A stretch of DNA of 64,000 bases from Ficedula albicollis (taxonomy: Eukaryota; Chordata; Aves; Passeriformes; Muscicapidae), in contig NC_021677.1 in the NCBI RefSeq assembly GCF_000247815.1, positions 44,800,864 through 44,864,863 on the forward strand, given 5' to 3'. A program made the position numbers and the translations under genes. Shown one piece after another: positions 19,979 through 30,613 of this stretch (positions are counted from its first letter, which is position 1; each line of letters opens with the position of its first letter). Below the pieces are notes generated by a model. The model did no database searches and had not been told where the DNA came from. It saw only the letters and a list, made by a program, of their open reading frames with translations.

Positions 19979-21196
19979 AAGACAACAAATATTTGCCCCA
20001 TTTTCCCCAGTTCTTACTGGCTTCTGTGTATTACATTGACATGTATAGAACTATGAAGAAGGTACTCTGCAGAACTGCTAATTGGCATTATTTCCCCAGT
20101 ATGACCCCGCAGCAAAGGGTTTTTTGACAGTAGAGCAAAAGAACAACAAACCACTAATTTGTTTTAAAGCCTAGTTCTTCAGCAGTTCACATTGCTCCCT
20201 AGCTAACAGTTGAGCTTTGCCACAGGCTAAGCATTTGTTTATATGACTCTTGTTTTATTTGAAAGGAGTGTCAACATAAACCCATCAAGTACTATAATGG
20301 CATATTGTGAAATGCTAAGATATTGAAAAATACTGAGAGCAGAAAGACTATGGCAATGCATGGAAGTCTTGGAAAATGGAATAAAATCAAGAAATGACTT
20401 GCCACTTGCTCTGTTTATTTTCTAAGCAAAAAAGTTTTCTGAAGAAAACGAGTCAATGACAAAAGTTTCCTCAATACAGCCAGCAGTTGCAATGTGATCT
20501 AATGCTGTTTGTGCTTGATTACTGCTGATCATTTACTGATCCACAAACATTTTATCAACCTGTTTTTCTTATAAATGCAAAGCTGCAATGGTTATAAACA
20601 GTAGAAAAATAAATAAATTATAAAACTAAAGGACAGAGCTGGGATTTCTTAGGCAAAATAATGGTACAATAGTAGTAACAATAAAATAATACATTGATAA
20701 TTTTTTTCTTTTTTTTAGAATGTAGCTAACCTTAACATTTAGTGGGGGAACGGGGGTGAGGGGAGGAGGGGAAAGGGTTTGTGGATTTCTTAAAATTCCA
20801 TTGGTTTCCATGATGTCATTGGATTACTGACAAAACCGTCAAAGACTTGAGCAGAAACTGCATTACAGTAATTCGGAGGCCTTTTGAAAATTCCATCCAT
20901 ATACAATACAGGAACAGGACTAAGTTGCCAAGAAATACAAAAGATTATAATTTATATTATTAAAAAAACAAAGAAAGAAGAATAAAGAAAAATTACAAGG
21001 TTCCCTCACATGATGTTTGTGCTGAATTTTAAACCATAGGTATATAGGTAGTGAAGCCAGTGGGAATTTTACTGGCTGCAAAATGAATTTGAACAATCCT
21101 GCTTTTAACACAGGCTGGCTGATTCTAATCAAACTGGGTGATTTTTTTGCTATTTACATTCCTAGCAGGAACTGTTCCATAAAAGAAAATAATTGC
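19979..21196. other. Non-coding DNA left of the 935-bp duplication
   Basis: No gene or mobile element was recognised. A short G-rich stretch (20743-20777) and a T-run (20701-20717) are the only compositional features. Confidence 0.55.
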
Positions 21197-23066
21197 ATTC
21201 AACATTGTGTCAAAGAGGTAAATTTATTTCAGAGGCAGCATTTTCTAGTGGTCCAAAGAAAGGAAGGGAGGAGAAAGCTATTAAATCTTATCTACTTTAT
21301 ATGTTATTCAGTGGAGTCCCTTGCTGAGAAAGATGTGAACAAAGCGAGTTACCTCTTTGTTTCTTATCACTTAATTTTTAGAATAGGTATATCTATATTT
21401 CTGTATCTATATGGAGATACAATCCTCACTTCATGTAAAAATTATCCACTTATACAATTGGAATGTTTTATATGAAATAATTTTTTTAAAAAATAGTGAT
21501 TCACCCACAGTTTAACTATTAGGACATGTTGATAAAAAATGGAAAACTACATCAAAATTTTGGGGGTTTCTCCTAGGAAATTACCATATTTGATGTGAAG
21601 GAGGTTATCTGGAATAAATTCTATGCAGTATGAGACAGCATGGATTCAAATATCATAAAATGGTTTGAAGCTATTTGAATGAGTAAATGATAATGAAAAC
21701 CCTTATGTGCTTTCCAGGAAAACCAAAGTAACCACTGTCTATGATTTCCACAAAATCTAGATAAAAAACGGTGTTAATGAATTTTTCATAAATAACCTGA
21801 CAAACTATTTTAGGCTGTTGCAGTGAGTTGACCTCAGCTTAAAGCCAGGTGCCCACAAACAGCTCTATTACTCCCTAGCTGGACAGATGAGAGAAAATAA
21901 GATGGAAAACAGCTAGTAGGCTAAAATAAAGCAGTTCACTACAGCAAAAGGAACAAAAGTTCTCACACACATAAGCAAGGGGAGAAAAAAAGCTCAATCT
22001 CTACTTCTCATCAGCAAGCAAATATTCACCCCCCTCATGGGAGCTGGCACTTCAGGATGTACCAGAACTGCTGCAGAAGGCAAACACTACTCCAAAAATA
22101 TACATTCCATCCCTCCTCTCTGCTTTAGCTTATTCAACATTGTGTCAAAGAGGTAAATTTATTTCAGAGGCAGCATTTTCTAGTGGTCCAAAGAAAGGAA
22201 GGGAGGAGAAAGCTATTAAATCTTATCTACTTTATATGTTATTCAGTGGAGTCCCTTGCTGAGAAAGATGTGAACAAAGCGAGTTACCTCTTTGTTTCTT
22301 ATCACTTAATTTTTAGAATAGGTATATCTATATTTCTGTATCTATATGGAGATACAATCCTCACTTCATGTAAAAATTATCCACTTATACAATTGGAATG
22401 TTTTATATGAAATAATTTTTTTAAAAAATAGTGATTCACCCACAGTTTAACTATTAGGACATGTTGATAAAAAATGGAAAACTACATCAAAATTTTGGGG
22501 GTTTCTCCTAGGAAATTACCATATTTGATGTGAAGGAGGTTATCTGGAATAAATTCTATGCAGTATGAGACAGCATGGATTCAAATATCATAAAATGGTT
22601 TGAAGCTATTTGAATGAGTAAATGATAATGAAAACCCTTATGTGCTTTCCAGGAAAACCAAAGTAACCACTGTCTATGATTTCCACAAAATCTAGATAAA
22701 AAACGGTGTTAATGAATTTTTCATAAATAACCTGACAAACTATTTTAGGCTGTTGCAGTGAGTTGACCTCAGCTTAAAGCCAGGTGCCCACAAACAGCTC
22801 TATTACTCCCTAGCTGGACAGATGAGAGAAAATAAGATGGAAAACAGCTAGTAGGCTAAAATAAAGCAGTTCACTACAGCAAAAGGAACAAAAGTTCTCA
22901 CACACATAAGCAAGGGGAGAAAAAAAGCTCAATCTCTACTTCTCATCAGCAAGCAAATATTCACCCCCCTCATGGGAGCTGGCACTTCAGGATGTACCAG
23001 AACTGCTGCAGAAGGCAAACACTACTCCAAAAATATACATTCCATCCCTCCTCTCTGCTTTAGCTT
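21197..23066. repeat. 935-bp direct tandem duplication (2 copies)
   Basis: Copy 1 is 21197-22131 and copy 2 is 22132-23066, with a constant offset of 935. Reading the two copies side by side I found no difference, and the same 75-residue frame ends both. Copy 1 is preceded by unique sequence (AATTGC). Copy 2 runs without a break into the 5' half of a minus-strand LTR (23067-23327). The ancestral order was therefore probably one copy joined to 23067, and the copy-copy junction at 22131/22132 is the new joint. I see no microhomology there. Apparent identity means either a very recent duplication or a false duplication in the assembly. Confidence 0.95.
21816..22131 (-). mobile_element. Duplicated 3' half of an ERVL-like LTR
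   Basis: This is the copy-1 counterpart of 22751-23066. On the minus strand it holds only the downstream part of the LTR, ending in CA at 21816. It is broken at 22131, where copy 2 of the 935-bp unit begins. It was created by the tandem duplication rather than by a separate insertion. Confidence 0.8.
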
Positions 23067-23327
23067 TGAGCTGACATCACCTGGATGGAATATCCCTGTG
23101 GTTAATTTGGGTCAGCTGGCCTGATTGTGTCCCCTCCCAGGACCTTGCCCACTCCCAGCACCTTGGTGGGGGTGGGAGTGTTAGAGAGACAACTCTGATG
23201 CTGTGCCAGCACTGCTCATCTGTAGCCAAAACACATTTTATCCACAGCTTTCCTGCTACCAATGCAAAGCACAGCACTGTGAAGGCTGTATGGGAAAATG
23301 AACTCCACTTCAGCCAGACCCAATACA
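22751..23327 (-). mobile_element. Avian ERVL-like solo LTR, minus strand
   Basis: Read on the minus strand, it starts TGTATTGGGTCTGGCTG near 23327. It continues through TTTGGCTACAGATGAGCAGT (about 23240-23221) and GGCACAGCATCAGAG. Next are GGGAGGGGACACA and GCCAGCTGACCCAAATTAAC, then GGGATATTCCATCC. The 3' part contains the GTGTTTGCCTTC and ATTTGCTTGCTGATGAGAAG blocks and ends ...CTGCAACA at 22751. This block order matches the same broad avian LTR family as the copies at 5640 and 42525, but a different subfamily. The TG...CA ends are plausible. The flanking 5 bp do not match, so no target-site duplication is visible. No internal retroviral genes are adjacent. Its 3' half lies in the duplicated 935-bp unit; its 5' half (23067-23327) is single copy. 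Confidence 0.82.
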
Positions 23328-26300
23328 GCTGTGGTAATCAGAATAATCTGTTAAGATTTTTTTACGTATTAGTTCTCAAGAGAAAATAAATAGCACAGAA
23401 AACCAAATAGAAATGCAACATAAATAATATTACAATTCCATACTTCTGCAGGATTACTTTACCCATTGTAAGGAGCTGACAAAGGGGAGTTAACAGCTCT
23501 GGTTTTTCTTGTGTGATTCAGAGACAGAAACATGCTAAAGCCCAGCTGCAGACTAAATCCTTCCCATTTCCACAGTGACTGTCCAGAAGTATGCACCTGA
23601 CCATATGCATTAGTTTTACTTTGACCTTTAAAACAATGGTAGAATCAGGGCAGGAAAAAATTGTCCTGAAAGATAAATCTGTAACTTTCTTTTATTTTAA
23701 ATAAAACTTTCCTAAACTATTTTTGTGATCAACAAGATCTGAAAACTAACAAATTCTCTTCTTACTCTCATGCCAAGGTAAAACAAGATGTAGCCTGAAT
23801 AGAAGGAATATATTTCTGCAAAAGCTATTGGCTTTTCTGCCATAAGAACATTCCAATACATGTCTAAAACCCACATTATGACAAAAGAAAATCTAATTGG
23901 TATAATTTTTTTTTTTCTTTTAAGGTAATTGGACTATGTCCAGGGACCCTCTCTGAGGAAGAAGTAATAAACAAATTTTTTAAAAAATCAAGAAACTTTG
24001 TGTTAGAATTCCTGTACACAAACTACTTTATTCTTGATTGAATAAATAAGAACACATATCAGAAACCTGAGTAAAGTGTGTGTTTATAGGTACTCAATGG
24101 ATAAAATTCCAAGTTCCTGAGGAAAAATGAGAAAATGCTCAGTACGTTTTGAATCTATTTTCTCTTTTTAACAAGAGGACATAAAATGAACACAGATGCA
24201 TAGACACAGTTTTTATTCCAAGTTTTTTTCTGCCTTGTTTTTTTTCTTTTCGATTTTTGTCACTAATATTCTTTTCTTATTGATAGCACTTAAGCCCTAT
24301 GCTCGTTGGGCTTTTTATTCTCTCTATGCCTCTGCCTATCCAACTATATAAAAGTCACAAAGGGATTTGCCATAGTAAGAAGTAACAACAATTTATTGCC
24401 AATTATATAGTAGATAGTCCTGAGGTGAGAGGAGAAATACATCAAGCAGTGTGACAGTTTGCTGGACTCCTCCTTTTCTAGAAGATGGTGCTCTCGATTT
24501 CTTTTATGTTGCCCCTGGAAAGAATGGAAGCAGTGAATCTCTAGACAAGAAAAGATATTTTATGTTGTTGACAGCTATCTTCCTCATTTGGAAATAAGTT
24601 TCCAGGGCAGCCTTTCTTAAGTAAGTGTCTGTGTTATGTACCAGGGACAGAAAGGAAGGCTTTTAACCAGAACACCAATAAATTGTAGCACTTAGTGCTT
24701 ATCAAAAGATGCAAATTTGATTTCCAGTGCTCCTGAGTTGTTTATTTTACTATTTGAAAAGCCAATGAATAGATGAATCTCTTATACTTGTTAAGTGCTC
24801 AGAAATAAAGCAGTTTAGAGAAAATTCAATGTCACTCCAAATACAATTGCAGAAGGTTTGCTTTCCCTGATTCTCCTCAGACTGGTAACTATGCCCAGCA
24901 ACACACTCAAGGCTCACATGGTCAGCCTGACCTCCTCAGTCTTTTCAGCTGGATTCTTCCACCAAATTTCAAGTGTTTCAGCAGCGTGGAAGAAGTGAAG
25001 ATTCATCAGGATTTGCAGGGTGGGGTGTGACCAAACAAGTACAGATGTTGTTATGCACATTTTGGCACACTGATTTTTTCCTAATGCAGTGGTATCCAGA
25101 TAGGCTTTGTTCTTTTCTGACTTGACAGGCAGGAATGAGGTCTGGGCTGAAATTAAATGTCACCACAAAAAGTCCTGGCTCAGAGCTCTGACAAAATTCT
25201 CTGAATTTTGTGCAATGATATTAAAATTCAGGCTCCCATTGAACTAATTTTCCTCTTTGTCAGGAGGATCCAAGCAGTTTGTTAAACGATATTGATTTAA
25301 CTGGTAGAGAAAAGCACTAATTAGAAAGTTAATAGAAAAGAACACCTAATTTCAACAGTGGAGCTAACCCCATTTATAATCTCCATCTCCTGAAAGCCTC
25401 TGCAGTGCTAAATGGTTCCTTTACTCTTCTCACAATAACCTTCTTTCACTCATATTTTTGTCTTGTTGGTGCTGAGGTCTGAATTGAGTTGGTGTGATAG
25501 GGCACTATAAATTGCTTTTTTAACTTCTCCTCAGTCCACGCACCTGTCCCTCTTGCCGTGCCTGCCACCAAAAGTCAGTGAAAATAACTCCCACATATCT
25601 GCCCACAGATTTTGTTATTTCAGCTCCTGCAAAAGGGTGTATCACATGCTGAAGTGAAAAGTTTCTCAGTTCACCAGAGTTCCAATTGCTTCTTTAGTCC
25701 CTGATTATAGGACACTCTTGCAATAGGTTTCTTATTTCTGATTTTGGGTTTGAACTTTTGAACATAACACTAAAAGCCATTGGTTTTGGTTAATAACATA
25801 CCCTTGAAACATTTAGGCAGACCCAGCCTAAATTTCTATATGTGCTGAAAACTATAACCTTATCTCTATTCAAAGGTATAGTTTACTCTTTAATGTCAGT
25901 CTCTCTTAAACATTCACAACATATGCAATTGTGCTCCAAGAATGCCCTTCTGTGCTACCAAACATCAACATATTTCCCCTCTAACTACATTACTTTTGCC
26001 TCAAGTGTCAGGTACCATGGTTGCAAGCTGCTTTTTCAGAGCACTAAGCCTAAGTATTTTCATGCATGTAAGTGTATGACAGATCTGTTATCAAAAAACT
26101 ACAAACACATCATAAAAGTTCTATTATTCTCATTTTACTGTGGTTTTGAAGGATTAAGTGGCTTGCCAAGAGATCAGGGAGAAACTCTGAGGGACACCAG
26201 TTCACTGTTGAATTCCAGTTTTTACTGCAGTGGAAAATCACTACAACCCAGATAATCTTTTCTCACATCTTAAGGTAAGGCAAGGCAATTCCTAATTGTT

Positions 26301-27679
26301 TTTAAAGGAAGTAACAAATCAATATAAAAATCGATGAAGATATAAGTATTATATAACATATTTCAGGAAAAAAAATTTTCTGAACCATCTATTATTTGGC
26401 ATACTGGAGTGGAAAACTTCACTCCTGTTGACTCATGGTTGTCACATTGATTACAGAGTTGTTCATTTTTGGATCTAGGCATGAGTTCATTAGTCACAGG
26501 GTTTACTTGAGTTTTGCACATTTCTCTGTAGTGAAACAATCCAGAAGCTATTCTGCTCAGTGATCTGTAGCACCTGAACATTTTCACTCCTACTATTTCT
26601 GATTACTTGTATAGTGGTACTTTATTTGTTAATATAGATTCTTGATCACTTTCTAGGTTCCATTGCTTGCTCAGGCTCATTTCTGTATGGGGCACGGAAT
26701 CTCTGCACCAAATGGGTGTTATATACATTTGCAGAATGTTTCACTTTGATACTCTAAGATTTCTTCACTAAAGGATTGTTCTTGCTTTTACTGAGTGGTA
26801 GCAGCATTTAAATTATCTCTCCTTAATCCTTCAGCCCAGTGGATCATCAGTACTTTTTAATCTCCCTTTGTTTTTGTTGAATGTACATGTTGAATGTACA
26901 AAATTAATATTTTCCTCTAGAAACTGAAGGCTGTGGAGCCTTCTAAAGTCCTCATCTAGAAGTTCAGCTCTCATTCCTCAAGATGAAGAGAGACAAAAAT
27001 GTAATCCACCTGTCAAGACAGGTGGATTTTTTCTCACAGAGCGTGTGTAGCACCAGAGCAGTTAATAACTAAACTGTCTGCTTGATCATATCTTGAATCA
27101 ATGGTTTTTCCTAGGTCAGATCCTCACTGCAGGTGACCAGGAGCTAAGGCTCATTTTGCAGGCTCCTTTCTGCAACACTTCAATTGAATATGGATATTGC
27201 TTTTTTTGCTTCTTTTAGCTATCCATTATCTTGGGACTTGTCTTTGTTTGGCTATTAATTCATTACCTCTCTATTTTATACATATAACTTTTCTATAGTT
27301 CTTTTGAACATCAATGTCTCAAAAACTCAACATTTCTTCTAGTTTTCTATTTCTTACATGCTACATCAGTTACTCAGAGTAGGCCAAAGGAGCTCTCTCT
27401 ATTATTTTAATCTGAAGAATCTGATTCCTTTTCTCTTTCTCTTTTCTCTATTTTTTTTTCTATTTTTAAATTCAACCTGAAAAACTTATGGTCAATATGA
27501 AACACTTCACAAAGGTAATAAAATAACGGGAGTTCAATTATTATTATTTTGATGATTATTATTGTTATTGAGTATACTCAAACAAATAGTCCTTAAATCC
27601 TGTAACAAGATATTGATCATCATGATGCCAATTGTTCCTATCTACTTTGTGAATATATTTTGAATACAAATATCTCTTT
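23328..27679. other. Non-coding DNA between LTR and CR1 fragment
   Basis: No gene or transposon was recognised. The longest open frame is 137 codons at 25842-26255 on the plus strand; it lacks any motif I know and is compositionally like its surroundings. A 13-bp direct repeat (GTTGAATGTACAT) lies at 26876-26901, and a perfect hairpin at 27003-27028 is listed separately. Confidence 0.55.
27003..27028. other. Perfect 12-bp inverted repeat with 2-base loop
   Basis: AATCCACCTGTC is followed by AA and then by its exact reverse complement. Each arm contains an E-box (CACCTG / CAGGTG). A run of T follows directly. In a vertebrate context this is not a bacterial-type terminator. It could be a paired transcription-factor site, a cruciform-prone sequence, or chance. 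Confidence 0.9.
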
Positions 27680-27868
27680 TTTACTGTGAGGGTGGTGAGA
27701 GACACTGGAACAGGTTACAAGAAAAGTTGTGGATATCCCACCCCTGGAAGTGTTCAAGATCAGGTTGGATGGAGTTTTGGGTAACTTGATATAGTGGAAG
27801 GTGTTCCTGACCATGGCAGATTAGATCATCTTTCAGGTCACTTCCAACCCAAAGAATTTTGTTCTATA
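27680..27868 (+). mobile_element. CR1 LINE 3'-end fragment
   Basis: It carries the CR1 3' terminal series: GTGAGGGTGGTGAGAGACAC, GAAGTTGTGGATATCCCA, CCTGGAAGTGTTCAAGATCA, GGTTGGATGGAGTTTTGGGT, TAGTGGAAGGTGTTCCTGAC, CATGGCAGATTAGATCATCT and TCACTTCCAACCCAAAGAAT. It ends in a degraded TTCTATA terminal repeat. CR1 is the dominant LINE of birds and copies itself from its 3' end, so 5'-truncated pieces like this are usual. Only non-coding 3' sequence is present, with no intact ORF2. It is moderately diverged and inactive. Confidence 0.95.
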
Positions 27869-30551
27869 CAGGATTCAAACCCCCTTTTAATCTCAGTTTA
27901 TTCCAAATGACAATGATTGTTTTATTATCACTAGCAAATTTCTTCTGATGAAGGATTAATAGAATTTGAAGATACACTTATGAGTGTAAGGTTGTTTAGT
28001 ACTGAATTTCATTTGCTATTTTATGACAGGAATATTTAGATGTCACTATCTGAAAGAATCAGAAGGGGCTTGAAGTCCATGTTCAGAGCTGTCTGCAGGG
28101 AGATGTTAAAGCCTGTAGAAGACAAAAGGGCATCTCCCTATCACTGGGTATGCATTTTAGAATCCTGAGCACTTACTTGCTCTTAATTTGAAAAGGATAA
28201 TGGCAAGTAAAGGTATTACTTTAAATCCTATTACATTTATGAAAATGATCTTTTTTATAATCTTCTGTAGAATTGATGTCTGTCTATGTTCCAGACACTG
28301 ACCATATCACCACTATTTAATTTCAAAGTATACTCACACCCCAATGTCATTTACTGTGTAATAACAGAGTTAAAACAAATGAGTCTTTTTGCCTCTCTGT
28401 ATCTGCTCTCAGACATTATCATTTTAGTCAGACAATCCATAGTGCAGAAACATTTGAAAATTATAAGGATTAATATTTCTTTTCTTATTAATTGATGTCA
28501 TTAATTATAATCATAATAGAGCCAACTTTTTTCCCCACGTTTTTCCTCTGAAATCAAAAACTTTAGCAGACTGTTGGACAAGAAGACAAAGACAATATGG
28601 TGGAAATACCCCTCTTAACTCAAATCTTCCCCTGGAAAAAAAAAAAATCCAAGTTTGTAGGAGTTCACAAAGCAGTTCTGGTGATTCTGGTGACATATGG
28701 GGGGCAGAAAGGAACTGTTTGAGGTTATACACAAAACAATGAAGAACAGAGTGAGCGAGTTTTGTGAACCTGAATATAAGTTTAATCACTTAATCACAGA
28801 TTTCATGAATGTGGTAAGAAAATTGTTTTCCAAACCAGATACAGGATTCATCTACTGCTGCATTTAAGTCCTCTATTTCTCCAAGCACAAAGATGGACAG
28901 ATAGTCACCAGTAGATCAAACCCTAAAGTCAATGTTGACACTCATGTCATATTACTGTTTGTGTATACACCATTAATTATTTTCAAAATCTATTACCATT
29001 CCTGTTTCAAAGCAATAAGAGAAAAAATGAACAAATATCATAATGAACTTGATGTTTGTTGGTTTTTTTGGATACATTTTTTTCTATTTTTCTATGTGGA
29101 TAAATATTATCATGGTGATATTAAAAAAAACTAAATAAAAGGGTGTCTTAGTAATATATGACCTTTGCTTCTTTTGAAATTACTTATAAATTATTCAGAG
29201 TTGCATGGAAATCAAGCTCATTACAGAAATTATTTGAGAGCTGTAGAAGGACAATATTCACAAGTAGTAATTTTTCCATGGGCTCTGACAAGTACACTAT
29301 TTGTATACACTTGCATCTGTACATGTATACTATATACATATATATATATATATATGCATAACAATATTTTAATTGGAAAATATGTTCAAAGTCTATTTAA
29401 TGTAGGTTTTCTACTGACTTCTTCAGGTCTTTTCACACAACTATAGCTCATGCTTACTATTAATTATATTCAGTTTCATTGTGGTTTAGGTTTTTTTTTT
29501 ATGATCTAGTCTGCTACATCTTTATGCATGGCCAGGAACATTGCACAGCTTAAGAAAAAAATATTTAATTTAAAAGTTATAACAAAACTAATGTGAGCAA
29601 CTGAGCATGTTATGTACATAAATGCAGCATTGCAAGTGGAAAAACTTAAGGTAGCTGGACAGGTAACAAAATATAGTTGTACAGAATTTAGTACCTTAAA
29701 TATCAGTCCTGGGGAGAAATAATGTCCCCTGTTTTGATGCTGTCTGAGGTAGCATATTTTTACTTCATGGCTGGGTTGCTACAATATTATAGAATAGCTA
29801 TTGTTTTACTTGCAGTATTACAATATGCTGAAACTTTGTTTCCTAACACTAAATAGACTCTTCCTATGATTCAGGATATGCTAAAAAATTAATCAGAGTT
29901 TATTTAAGATGAATGGCCAAGCTATGTCTCCAAATATTTGAGAAAGATACATCTTTTCATGTATCTATTCAATAAACATACTGTTATGAACTTGCCTTTG
30001 ACCTGATATAGGGTTGTTTTTCTTTTCCTCAGCTTTTATTTCAGTTTTTGTGACAAATCAAGCAAAATGGTCATGAAGAAATGTTGATTAAGTACTTGAT
30101 GGAGGAAATTCCTAAATTGAAGACATTTAGATAAATAATGTTGTATGAACTGCAATTGCCAGTTATCTTGGATGAGGGCATCAAACTGATTTTTTTAGTG
30201 TTTTAACATAATGAACATACTGTTTGATTTCATAAAATGCAGTGACAGTTTCCAAACTTGTGTTATTTAAAATATAAGTGAAAGTTCTAAAATTCTGGGG
30301 TTTTTCTAGATTTGGTTGCTGATGACATTGAATGAGTAACAATTATTTTTGCTTGAAGAGTAGAAACAAGGTTAGTCAATGCAGTGTTATTAACCATTAA
30401 TGACCGAGTTTGATTGAAACAGTATAGCTGGTCATGGTTGGGATTATAGATGTTTGCTGCAGTACTCAGCAATCTCACCTCTGCATTAGCACGCTTTTTG
30501 CTGTTGCTCTTATTTGAGCAGAACAATCTGGTGACATTGTCACTTCAGACT
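27869..30551. other. AT-rich non-coding DNA with an (AT)n microsatellite
   Basis: No gene was recognised. An alternating AT stretch (29336-29356) lies in a wider TATACATA-rich patch (about 29305-29360). Short A/T-runs occur near 28635 and 29490. Confidence 0.55.
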
Positions 30552-30613
30552 ATCACAGAATCACAGAATATTCTGATTTGGAAGTGGCCCATGAAGATCA
30601 CTGAGTTTTCACC
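30552..30613 (-). mobile_element. Short CR1 3'-terminus, minus strand
   Basis: The plus strand reads TCACAGAATCACAGAATA followed by TGATTTGGAAGTGGCC and GAAGATCACTGAGT. This is the reverse complement of the CR1 3' end (tandem ATTCTGTGA terminal repeat plus the TTCCAACC-type segment). Only about 60 bases are left; the remainder is absent or too diverged to see. Confidence 0.85.

Noticed and set aside
21083..21475. 130-codon frame, repeated in part at 22183-22410
   Set aside because: The repeat arises from the 935-bp DNA duplication, not from a gene family. The residues show no known motif.
25842..26255. 137-codon plus-strand frame
   Set aside because: It has no recognisable domain, is rich in codons expected from local AT composition, and no neighbouring splice-linked exon is evident. 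A frame of this length is expected by chance in 64 kb.
27003..27040. Hairpin followed by T-run as a bacterial-type terminator
   Set aside because: All other evidence points to bird nuclear DNA, where such terminators are not used.
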